Origin: Amanita rubescens | Taxonomy: Eukaryota; Basidiomycota; Agaricomycetes; Agaricales; Amanitaceae | Assembly: GCA_015039365.1 (NCBI GenBank) | Contig: WION01000034.1 | Span: forward strand, 62,001 to 126,000 | Length of the DNA: 64,000 nucleotides | Direction of reading: 5' to 3' | In this document: piece by piece, positions 1-10,433 of the stretch | Position numbering within the stretch: position 1 is the stretch's first letter | Layout of the letters: the number at the start of each line of letters is the position of its first letter | Notes under the pieces: model-generated | Told to the model about the DNA's origin: nothing | What the model saw: only the letters and a program-made list of their open reading frames with translations | The model's database searches: none | Translations under genes and position numbers: made by a program

Positions 1-330
1 AAAGCGCGCTAGCCAAGCTGAAGGAGAAGAGGGCTAAGCTGAAACAATTACCGAACGGGAGGGCATCGTAATATCTAGGGTTCAAATATTTTGTCTTGCA
101 TGACATCTTATCACTGTGACTGCCAGACAGTACGCAATCAGGGGCATTCTGGCATGCTCAAGTATGCCTCAACTAAGAAAGTCTCGTCAAAATTGCCATC
201 CGATTCATCCCCACGAGTCCCGTTCGTCCTCACTTGACAATACTAAAGAAGTCTTGCATCAAGCATTGGCAAGAAACTTGCTTGCCTCGGAAAGTCACTC
301 AGCCAATGTGGGAGAGCCCGTCAGAAATTC

Positions 331-412
331 AAAGAGAGACAAAGAGAGACAAAGAGAGACAAAGAGAGACAAAGAGAGCCTAAGAGAGCTAAAGAGAGCC
401 TAAGAGAGCGAA
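331..412. repeat. 10-bp purine-rich minisatellite
   Basis: A run of about eight imperfect 10-bp units of the form AAAGAGAGAC, drifting to AAAGAGAGCC and TAAGAGAGCT at the right end. The ORF that crosses it (Arg/Lys/Glu/Asp repeats) is a by-product of the repeat and no gene is supported. Confidence 0.85.
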
Positions 413-3400
413 TGAGAGATTCCAGTCACCGTGACGTTGCCACATGTTCAACCGTGACAGTGCTGAGTCAACTGCACCTCTCCTCTTTTCATTTCACCTC
501 CCTCTTATGTCGTCTTCAAGATCGCCGCGCAGAAACCACAGGAGTTAGACGTTGCGTCGCTCCCAAGGGCTAGACTCTCGGGTCACCCTTTCTCAATCGA
601 ACATGCGCACCATCTTGCTTCAAGTTTCAACGGTTCATTCCATAGGTTAGATTTCATGCACACTTTGTTGTGTCGCTTATGATCGGTTCCTTATTAGGTC
701 GTCGAAGGAAGCCAGGCTGTGAATTGGTTTTCAAGCGGGAATGTAACACCTGAACTGCAACTGAATGTCCATCCTCTATTACTGGTTCATCCACAGGTTA
801 GATTTCATGGTTTATGAACAGTTCCTCACGCCGTTGAAGCTCTTGCAGTTGTGGACGACGTGGAATGCTGCTAGCACAGCGGAAGAATCGTCGGGAGCAT
901 CAGCGACTGCCAAAAACACGGTCGAGGTATGTAACCTGAGCCTCCAGCGTCTCATTCAATCATCAACACCCTCGCAGGTCCTCCCTGAATGCGTCCAAGC
1001 TGAGCTGTCTTGTCCGCAGCAGCGACTTAATGCGACGGATTTGGTCTTTTCCTCCTGAATTGGATGTCTCCCGGAGGCTGGGACGATCCATAGTGACTTG
1101 AGTACGTCATTTTACTAAATTTGCGTCTCGCAAGCTGACTGGTCGCTCCAATTCTTTATCACCGGGATAGAAAGTTGCTCAATGGAATTTAGAAGCTTTA
1201 CCTTCAATACGTCTAGTCCTAATACCGCGTCGTTCGCTTTCTTGCTGGCGTTGTGTGCGTTGGTGGCAGGTTCTCTTTTATTTGGCACATCCGACTCCTC
1301 TACGATCGGCTTCGAGCATCTTAAATGCATTCTCCAACTTTCTTTGCATGAAATACGCAACGCGTTCCGTTCCTTCTGAGTGTTCCATTTCTCTCAGTTT
1401 GCATCTTGCACGCTAACCCATTCCTTTAGTTCCTTATTTCCGTGATAATCACAAATTCAAGTTCTATAAGAACAGCGCAATGATGGCGACTCTATAACTA
1501 CTACGACCATTCTAACCTTAAGTACTAAGGTGGCATGATGTTCCCAGGCCTGGCCCGTACGGCAAGTTCAAACGTTGCATGTGTTTTGAAATCGACTGAC
1601 TCGTACTATCGTCCCCGTAATCCACGGCACGGAAATCCACCCAGGCACAGAAGACTCCGGGAGCAGAGGGAGCAGACTTTACGTTGCTCCCAAGGGCTAA
1701 ACTCCTGACCGTACGCGTGTCAGACCATCCGCACCTGCATTGATTCAATCTATTCGGTAAGTCTATCGTTCCCGCCCGTCCCGCATCCATAACCAATGGG
1801 CCCTGTTACTACATCCTGCCCACTCAATTTGACCGCATCTGTGAGGTTTAAAGGCTCCCATCGCATATCAGCTCAGATGCAATGGTTCGCATGATTTGCT
1901 GTATTCGTTATATCGTCCAGTGGAATCTGTTCAGTAAGTCATTTTTTCTTGTCATGTATTTACAGCTCACGGATATTTCATTTTCAACGTGCGACCACAC
2001 TTGTTAGTTCGGTGAGCTGTCTGACCTTCATTTTATGTACGCCATGTGTTCAAGGCGACCCTGTAGAAGAAAAAGGAGTCGGGAGGCTGGAGACACAGAG
2101 TTTGGTTAACTTGTTCCTGTATATTCTGCCCACTTACGATGCAGTGTTGAATGGGTCCATAAATGATTCCCCTACCTCGTTACTCTTTCGCGACCGCAAC
2201 TGTGCCCAACATATTCTTCTATTCCCCTCCTCGTCTCTTAGATCTAGCATTCGAATACCTTGACATCGTCAAATGCTAAGGAGTTGTAAGTGAAGTTAAA
2301 GGCCACCCATTCGGAACTTGCTGATGTGCTGAGTGTTCAGGTCATCCAGTCAGGTCAGGGCGGTCATACTCCCGTCCACCTAACGTCTTGCTTGTGGGAG
2401 GGAAACACAAACTTGGTGATCGGTTACATCCCGCTTCTTGACATTATCTATAAAGGCTTTACGTCCTTGTTCAGACAATTGACAGGAGGCTGCTGCCTTG
2501 ACGAAGTGGTTTGAGTTTCTTTTCTTCTCTTGCTTCAAACCTAACACAGTGTGGTTAGTCCAGCTCCTGAAATCTGACTCGTCGCCTCCAAGTTAGTATC
2601 AGTTTCTCCCGTAATTCAGCTAAGCAAGGACTCCAGGGGCATTGCTCCGAGGGTTAGACACCTGCGGTGCCCCTGCACGATCGAGACCATCCTCACTGCA
2701 TTGAATCTATTCGGCGAGTCTCGTTCCCGCTAGAACTAATGGTGCTGTCACGTGCATTACTGCCGACTCAATTTGATCAGGCGTAGGCCAGGGGCTAGAG
2801 CGTTTTCGTAGACCTCTGCGAAGACAACGACAAACACATTTTCTTGCCGCCTCGGCTCAGTGCTATTGTATAGCGGAGGCTGAGTCAGAGGACGATCCGG
2901 CAAGGGAATGTCTCACAAATCTTGCTTCCCTTTGACTAGCTCATTGTCAAGCGAGAAAAGTGAGTCCTGCGAGCTTCTGAGCTCATCACATATTCACGCT
3001 ACAGACCAAGTTTTTCTCATAGCAGGGATACTCCCCCTATACGAAATCTATCTGGTCTTCAGTGTGCGAAACAATTCCTTCTTTATTTATCTTATCTAAC
3101 ACTCTCTAGTTTCTCCACTACATCTTTAAAAGTCGCACCCCGAGTTTTATATTTTTTTCGCGAGCTATCACGCTGAGTTACAACGGCGGAGGCCGCAGCC
3201 GTGTTGTAAGACTCCCATCACATAGATCGGTTCGGATACCGTGGTTTGCATCGTTGCCTTGAACCACAGCTCCATCCCTTTTGTCATATATTTACGCGAT
3301 TCAATGTACGTCTGATGGTATCATTGTATCCCTCGCTTTACCTGTCATACAGGGATTGCACGTCGACGATATCGCCGCCAAGAATGGATTGGATCACTCG

Positions 3401-3600
3401 CGACCTCGCTCGGGCATTCGACAGGAGGCAGCTACTATGCAGAAGCTGTTCAAGTCTCATTCTCTTACTCCAAACCCAACCTAATATTGCTTAGATGCTC
3501 TTGAGTTTAGACATAAGCATAAGTTAGCCAATGTATTGTGTATCTTTGCAAGCTATGTGATGGTGGGCTCACTCTTCCAATTCTCGTTCATCTAGCACAA
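413..3600. other. Gene-poor stretch with diverged direct repeats
   Basis: No coding region can be supported here: the open frames are short, lack recognisable domains and do not join across plausible introns. The stretch holds old internal duplications. The block around 628-656 (GGTTCATTCCATAGGTTAGA) recurs at 782-810. A second block with the shared words TTGAATCTATTCGG and ACTCAATTTGA occurs near 1660-1850 and again near 2600-2790, with a third partial match near 540-600 (GCTCCCAAGGGCTAGACTC). Confidence 0.5.
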
Positions 3601-3611
3601 ATAACAGTCAA

Positions 3612-3816
3612 ATGCCTGCAGCGAAGGCAAAGGAGAACTCGTACTACAAGTATGTATTGCAAACCTAATTCTGGATGATTGGGAACAAATTCTGTGATGA
3701 CTAGAGGCCGCTGCAAGTCGGCAATGATTGATGCTATCTCTCAAGTAGCAAAATCTTGGTCAAGTGTACTGGAATGGTTGGAAGACGACATTGACTATAT
3801 AGTGTGTTTCAATTAA
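3612..3816 (+). CDS. Possible short two-exon gene, 49 aa, unknown
   Basis: A possible small gene that is not visible as one ORF. Exon 1 (3612-3649) starts MPAAKAKENSYYK and ends at a GTATGT donor; a 55-bp intron ends in CTAG at 3704; exon 2 (3705-3816) continues in matching phase (38 + 112 nt = 50 codons) and ends in TAA. The second exon reads KGRCKSAMIDAISQVAKSWS followed by an acidic amphipathic end. The support is the good donor, the phase match and the hydrophilic-to-amphipathic composition. I recognise no family, and a chance arrangement is quite possible at this length. Confidence 0.28.
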
Positions 3817-4239
3817 AATGTGTGTCCTTTGCACCCATCCCTCTTATTATAGTGCTCTCACTCATGTTCTGTTCTGAAGCCATTTCCGAGGCCTGAAAAG
3901 ACGAGGTATCTCAAGCGAGCGGCTCGTTCCGGGACAGCTGAGCCCAAATAGGAAATTATTAGCGATCGACGTCGACGTCGACGTACGCTACGCGCGGCAT
4001 CTTCCGACGAAAACCCTGGCCATACACGAGACATCTCCCCACCGCGCGAGACAGATTCGCCCCGTGTCGACCACCGTAAATATAATTTAAAAAATTGGCA
4101 AGACTGCAGGAACAGGCTGCTATATATGAGGCTCTGTAAACAATTATGGCCTCGGACCATGCCACTCAAAGTGGTGGCCCACACCTCTAAGTAATTAAGG
4201 ACTCGGTTCCCCCTCGATGGCTTCTTCCGGATTAAAGGC

Positions 4240-4445
4240 TTTACCCGAGACATCCCTCCTATGTGACGCGCACAGACCATGCACACTAAACGGCATTACC
4301 CGAGACGTCCCTCCGCGACGCGCACAGACCACGGCGCTCAAAACGGCGTTATGCGAGACAAACCACCCTCCTTCGTCGCAATGTGCTCAAAACGGTGTTA
4401 CGCGAGACATGCCTCCACGTGCGTTACCCGAGACTTCCTGCCTCA
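4240..4445. repeat. Degenerate ~50-bp tandem repeats
   Basis: About four to five imperfect copies of a unit carrying ACCCGAGAC(A/G)TCCCTCC followed by GCGACGCGCACAGACCA-like sequence. Copies start near 4244, 4299, 4350, 4402 and 4431. The overlapping plus-strand ORFs are by-products of the repeat. Confidence 0.6.
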
Positions 4446-5229
4446 CCTTCGCGTCCTTTGACAATTCTTATTACTACCCTACACTGGACAAGACTGACCC
4501 GCCTAAACATGGATAAGGTCCCGACAGCTGGGATAGTCGGGAAATACTACTTTTCCGGAACAAATTCTCGTAAATACTGGTGAGACCGCTACACTCAGCA
4601 TTCTCCGACTACAATGTTCCCGGCCATACACAAGTACTATGCGTGGCATTTTCGGACGAACGCCCTCAAGACTGGAACTGAATGTCCACCGTGAAATGCA
4701 ATACATGCTATGTGCTGCATTTTTTTCCTTTTAACGCTGACCTGTACAGCCTTAGCTCAAAGCATCCATTCTGGTCATATGCGCTAAGCATTTCATTCTA
4801 CTTGTCCTATCGTTCAACACTAACACCCCACTGCTAGATATATCCCATGATTATGCTGTTCACACCAGGCTGCTGCCACTGCCCTGTTCCCAATAGAGCC
4901 CTGCTGCCTCTCCCACCAGCAGGATCCTAACATGGGTGCAGGTATATGCCTGGTTTGGCTAACCTGGGCCAACCCCTAATTATAATACTGTATGATGCTA
5001 GTATAGTGTAATAGCCTATTACCATATACAATAAGAATTATATATTCTGCCATCCTGGAGCATAAATTGTGTGTCTTGTCAAGCCAAGGCTGCCTGACAT
5101 AGCTGATTGGAAGTACCAATTCTGCTATGCAATGGTGAGCCATTAACAGGCTGATGGTCATGATCTGTTACCCTAAAGCTTGCACATCTTACAAGCCATG
5201 GCTACTTGGCAGCACATGGTCAGAGCCAC

Positions 5230-6090
5230 CTTTACACCAGTGATGATGTGGTCAGGTAAAGCTAGATCAACATTACCACCCTGTCTGGTATTGCTAATTT
5301 CTTATCTGCCATGAGACAGCTGGCAGCTTTATGTAACTCTTTTAGCTAATTACCCTGAATCATCATACTAATTGGCTGTGTAAGGTTAGATCAATATTAC
5401 CAGCCTGATACCAGTGATGTTATCTGCCATTGCTACCATGTCTTATCTACCCTGACACACCAGGCAGCTTGTTGTAACCCATTTAGCCAATTGCTCAGAA
5501 TAATCATACTTATTGGTTAAGGTAAGGCTAGATCAATATTACCATCCTGATACCAGTAATGTAATCTACCAATGCTAGATCTATTGCCAGCCCTGGCAGT
5601 TTCTCATAATTTTTTTAGCCAATTGCCCAGAATAATCTTACTTAGTTTATTTGATCACTGGTACCATCCTGCTGCAGGTGATGTAATCTACCATTGCTAC
5701 CATCTTTTATCTACCCTGAGACAGCTGGCAGTTATTTGTAACTCTTTTAACTGATTGCTCAGAATCATCATACTTATTGGCATGGTAAAGTTAGATCAAT
5801 GTTGCCATCCTGCTACATATGGTGTAATCTACCATTACTACCATCTCTTATCTGTCCTGGGAAAACAGGTGGCATTTTGTAACTCTTTGAACTGATTATC
5901 ATACTTATCAATGTTGATGTGGTTGGGCAAGGCTAGATCAGCATTATCATCCTGATACCAGTGATGTAATCTGCCATTGCTACCGTCCCTTATCTGTCCA
6001 GAAATAGCTGCCAGCTTTCCATAATTCTTTTGGCCAATTGTCCAGAATTACCATAGTTATTATTCTGATCATGACATGGTAGCATTGTAC
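5230..6090. repeat. Tandem array, ~130-145 bp unit, about six copies
   Basis: Degenerate tandem repeats with the landmark order TTAGATCAATATTACC, CCTGATACCAGTGATGTAAT, CCATTGCTACCATCT, GACAGCTGGCAG, TGTAACTCTTTTAGCCAATT and AATCATCATACTTATTGG. The GATCAA landmark occurs near 5267, 5389, 5529, 5791 and 5935, with one copy lacking it near 5650. The array is AT-rich and non-coding in all frames. A similar style of repeat, not clearly the same unit, lies at 18120-18560. It may be the inside of a transposable element or a local satellite. Confidence 0.75.
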
Positions 6091-6274
6091 ACTAACTGCT
6101 CAGGTAATACCATACTTGTGGGAATGTCAATTCTGGGCTACATTGTAAAATTTGCCAACCCTACCGTCCTTTAAATTGAATTACCAATTGGTATATCAGA
6201 CTTGGGAATATTACAGGTTTTTTATTTATTTTAAGGCTTTATCTAGCCTTATCCAAATTCAGCCAAAATCCTGA

Positions 6275-6783
6275 TGTCAAGGCAGACGACAAGCAGATGG
6301 GGTCGATGTGTCACCTTGTGCTAAAGATGGTGAAGATTACCACTTCTATTATGTTGGCCGGTGCGTTCAAGCTTGACGTGGTGATTTCAACGTCAACTCA
6401 TTTAAATACTTAGCTTCTCTGACCGGGATCTGCTGATGCGCTATCACTGGGGCCTAGGTGTTGGACATTGTTATGCACGCAATACTTCCGAAAGCTGCAG
6501 TACTTCTGATGAACCGAGAGACATGGAAGATGATCAGTATGTGGATCTCGAGCCGGACAACTCTTCGGATACTGAAAATGCCAGCGACGCATGCGAGTCA
6601 GATAATTCGGAATTGTGCCTGGATGATCGAGACCCGGAAGGTTGGGATGACACGGAGACCTCGGAGAGTGGCAGTGACTTGGATTTCCCAAGTGAATATG
6701 GCTCTGAAGATGATGATTATGACACGGAGACCTCAGAGAGTGGCAGTGACTTGGATTGCCCAAGTGAATATGATGATGATTAG
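6275..6783 (+). CDS. 3' part of a gene with acidic Ser/Asp/Glu repeat tail
   Basis: Two exons in matching phase: an upstream exon ending at 6360 (reading ...KDGEDYHFYYVG), an intron 6361-6413 (GTGCGT to TTAG), and a final exon 6414-6783 reading FSDRDLLMRYHWGLGVGHCY and then a strongly acidic tail. The tail holds two 24-residue repeats of the type DTETSESGSDLD(F/C)PSEY, encoded by 72-bp DNA repeats. An in-frame stop at 6272-6274 means the upstream exon begins after it, and further 5' exons, if they exist, were not found; they may have been displaced by the tandem array at 5230-6090. The MRYHWGLGVGH segment looks like a conserved fungal motif, but I cannot name the family. The acidic tail is probably disordered. 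It is likely a truncated gene or pseudogene. Confidence 0.45.
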
Positions 6784-9290
6784 AATTGCGCGAAGATGTA
6801 TGACGAATTTGTTATCTTCCGTGGCATTACGAATACTCTGGCTCAAGCGTAGGAGTTCACCTGCAATCGTGATCATTATATCTTCTAACTATTAACAGCC
6901 GTTCCATGTCTTTTATTATTTAACTCTACCAACGTACTGTAAGTTTTATAGATGATTTCCGAAACAGTCACTGATAGTCACGCTAGTAGTATATGTATCG
7001 GTATGGAAATATTTACCATAAGATACGGCCAGAGACGATCTTCATCAATCCTGATGCCATCGCAGAGGTGTTTGATTCAGAGACTGAAAATTTTTTGAAT
7101 CTCGCATCTCGTTGTCACAATCTCCCCTCATTGTCGTCGCTGGGATATCATGCAACCACAGTCTCCTCATACCAACCTCGATGAGTGGGTCGACTATTCC
7201 AGGCGATTCTGGAATTATTTTTCTGTTTTCTGGGAGAAGCTGTATCAACGGATCACCTCCTGGTGAACTGCAGCATTCTTCGATGCCATTGAATAAATGG
7301 ACCAATGCCGTTGATTAATGGAACCATTCCATAGGCCCCGGCGATGGTTGAGTTCATTGGAAAACGCTCAACAGCCGTGGAAGTTGTGGAGAATACCAGC
7401 CACAATCCTTCAGATGCTTAATAGCAGTGGCTCAATCAAGGCAGGCTTGTCGTCTTCCGTTTTCTCCGTTGCTTATGTATCTAGATGCCCATGATACAGA
7501 TTGACAGATCCCCACGACACAGATTCCCATGATACAAAATTGCATGCCTGGACATCATGAGGCTGATCAGATGCAAATTCCAGATTGTTGCATATATATG
7601 AACCCTACTTTCTTACTACATCAATCAACCTGACCCACCGTGATAGGCTTATTTACTGTGTCCGTCCGTCGACGAAGGCGGCTAACTAAGAATCAGAAAC
7701 CAAGACTCCACTCAACACTGTGAAGACGCAGAGATGAGCAACGGCCCATTTAACATGGCATCTTCTCGTCCTGCTCCACCGGCAATAGTGGCCTATACCG
7801 CGGGATGCAAGTTCTGGACCATATACTCATGTTCACACGCAGTAAGCTTCATAATTTTCAAACATTCGCTGAATATCGTACTAGCAGGGAAATATTTATC
7901 GTGTAGACAGCCGTGTTGCATGGCATAATGTACGAAGTCTGTTCAACTTCCTAATAATCATAAGCATTGGTCCGTCTTTACTTTAGTGTACTGATTGGGG
8001 AGACACTGACGTCACAAGAAGAGCGATCAGTTTTAGATCATCTGGCGGTAGATCTATTACGCGATGACCTCCAGTAAATATAATCGGGGCTGTATTAGAC
8101 GCGCTCACTCTCTTTTGTGGAGACACCAAGAAATAAGCATAGGCTAAGACATGTACAACTACCAAGGTATGTTACTTTTAGATATTGCAAGGATATCGTG
8201 ATGATTGAAACCGACTGTTCAGAGTCCAACCCTTCTTTCATTCCGTCCCATTCATCCTGTCCCATCCATCTCCTTCCGCATTTATATGTCCTTCGCGTTC
8301 ATTAGCGGCTACGCCTGTCCAATGGGTGGCATTTCCTATTCACGTCCAGCCTCACATTCTTTCCTCCATTGTCGAACGCTCTAGCTTTCCTTCCCGTCCG
8401 GAAGACATGGAACGTAAACTTCGCATAGCCGTCTTGAACGCCGCGCACAGTCCAATGCATTCCTAATCTTCCATCTGTTCCCCCGTCATGTGCTTTGCCG
8501 CTACGCGAATGTTTTGTTCAGTATCAGCCAAACCGAATGAGAACCACAATTCAACTCACACTACAACCCAATCCACTTCCTGATCGTCTTTGAACACTGC
8601 TCGTACATTACTCGCGTAATATCTCAATGCTTGACAGGTTCTCTCCTGCACTATCACCTCTTCTGAAGCTGGCAGCGCCCGCTTTCGGCTGGTCTTAAGG
8701 GCGAAGAATTGAGGCTTGGAATCTTTTGTCATGTGACGATTGGACGTGCGCGAGGGGTTAAGAAAGATGCGAGCAAGACGAGGTATGAGGAGGTACGGGA
8801 GGCGAGGGAGATGGCTGTAAAGGCACGAGAACTCGATTCCACGACCTTTGGGAGGTGAGTCATTCTTAATGGCACTCCCGTACCCCAGAGCCTCTTTCTC
8901 CCGCTCACACCCCCGAATTTCTCTCCCACCCGACGAAAATGATGAATTTCGAGTTGATGACCTTGAAAGCACTTCCCTACCCGTCTTTCTCTCGCTCGCG
9001 CCCCGGGTCCCTCGCTACCATGTTCTCCTGCGTCGTCGCTGGTTGCAATCATCCAGGCAAACCTCCACTGGCAGGTCGACGACATCCACGCATGCTTCGA
9101 GTTACCAAATGCGAGCTCGATTAACCACGTCTGCGCCTTTCCCCTAGGTATACCGTTCCATCCAAGTTACGCTTGCGTTTCACAGTTCCATTCCCAGATT
9201 GTTACGCCACGACCGTCGACTTTTTCTGACCCGACAGAGGCTTTCAACTACTCGGCATGACCGTCCCTTCTCTCGTCCCATTCTACTAAC
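6784..9290. other. No gene recognised
   Basis: Short open frames on both strands without domain signatures. A polypyrimidine-rich block near 8880-9010 is repeated in diverged form at 9490-9600 (a direct duplication with the shared words ACGAACTTGACGACCTTGA and CTCGCACCCCC). Nothing here supports a complete gene. Confidence 0.45.
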
Positions 9291-9304
9291 CCTTATTTCA
9301 ACCC

Positions 9305-9466
9305 AGGCTCTCAAACGAGAAACCCTCTACCATCCCCTGCCTCCGCGGCACATTCACCACTAGCAACCTCTCCTCCTCCCACTTCCCCACCCCAGGCCAA
9401 CAGCCCATTCTCTTCCAGGACGTCGCTTCCATCCTCGGCCTAGCCATCGAACCCCTCATCCACTGA
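9305..9466 (+). CDS. Possible terminal exon, unknown product
   Basis: After a plausible acceptor (CAACCCAG, ending at 9304) a frame runs to TGA with a protein-like composition, reading in part TTSNLSSSHFPTPGQQPILF and ending LGLAIEPLIH. No upstream exon could be joined with confidence. It could be the 3' end of a decayed gene, and I do not recognise the family. It sits between the two copies of the pyrimidine-rich direct duplication. Confidence 0.22.
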   Translation, partial: RLSNEKPSTIPCLRGTFTTSNLSSSHFPTPGQQPILFQDVASILGLAIEPLIH

Positions 9467-9734
9467 CAGACCATGAAGATGTCGACGGACCTCCTGCCAG
9501 GGGCCTCTTTTTCTCACTCGCACCCCCAGCCTTCCCTCTCACTCAATGACAACGACGAACTTGACGACCTTGATAGCGCCCCCCCTCTAGTACCCCGGAG
9601 CCTTCCCCCTACTCGCACACGACGGCGACGAGCCCCGACGACGTTGGCGACCTACAGTGGCACCTATCACAGGTTTCCGCCAAACAACAGTAGGCAGGCT
9701 CCCCATATATTTATGACGGTCCAGATGCATATGC

Positions 9735-9835
9735 CCTCACGTCGTGATCCGTCATGAACACCGTGACTCACCGTGGACTGTCGTGAGCCAGCGTGAACCG
9801 CCATGACCCAGCGTGCGCGTGAACTGCCGTGATTA
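9735..9835. repeat. Short imperfect repeats of CGTGA/CCGTG words
   Basis: A cluster of imperfect 12-15-bp units such as CCGTGACTCA, CGTGAGCCAG, CGTGAACCGC and CATGACCCAG. The minus-strand ORF across it is a by-product. Confidence 0.5.
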
Positions 9836-10019
9836 TCAAGCTCACAACCCAGTCCTCGTGCCCTCCTTCCCACTCCACCACCTCGACCCGAAAACCACCT
9901 AAACGGAAAGCCTTGGCGTAGTATGAAAAGATGATGGTGACAGTGCTAATGCAGAGCAGCGAGCGATTCCCGTTTACCCCATCTTATCCTCGTCATCTTG
10001 CGTTTCTTCGTCCTGAACA

Positions 10020-10354
10020 TGTTGAACATTGCAACGCTTAGTACGTCATAAGATGCGCTTTACAGGTATAAAGCGCATCATTTGCCTCATTCTACTCACC
10101 CGCTCATTCCCATTGTTACATGCCGCATTATACGCTTCACGGATACGTTCGTAAACATATATATAGACCCTCATTCCTCTCTCTCACCTCAGTACGAACA
10201 CTCGTAACTGAGGTGAGATAATTCTAACAATTTCCACGCATACCTTTCTAATCTATGTCGTACAGTACATCTTTACTATTAGGTATGCAACTAATATCAG
10301 TACGAACACTCGTAACTGAGTACATCTTTACTATTAGCGTGTTACCGTTTAACA
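10020..10354 (+). repeat. 5' LTR of copia element 1
   Basis: Starts TGTTGAACATTGC and ends CCGTTTAACA, with TG...CA termini. It contains a TATA-like run (TATATATA at 10158-10165), a perfect 11-bp inverted repeat (GATGCGCTTTA / TAAAGCGCATC, 10052-10079), a CRE-like word TACGTCAT just before it, and two internal direct duplications (10190-10212 with 10298-10320; 10265-10282 with 10320-10337). Confidence 0.96.
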
Positions 10355-10367
10355 GGTTATGGGCCTA
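10355..10367 (+). promoter_or_regulatory. Primer binding site of copia element 1
   Basis: GGTTATGGGCCTA immediately follows the LTR end. The core GGTTATGGGCC nearly matches the reverse complement of the initiator tRNA-Met anticodon stem-loop (GGGCTCATAACC in yeast). That is the half-tRNA priming known from Drosophila copia and yeast Ty5. The same core follows the LTR of the second copia element at 57501. Confidence 0.7.
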
Positions 10368-10433
10368 TTTCCTCAGATCTAACTCTGAAGTTATCCGGAA
10401 GTTTTCACGCTACACATCGTTCTTGCTGCTACT

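Noticed and set aside
8407..8466. Short frame MERKLRIAVLNAAHS, resembling the start of glutamine-amidotransferase-like proteins
   Set aside because: Only 19 codons before a stop, and no continuing exon found.
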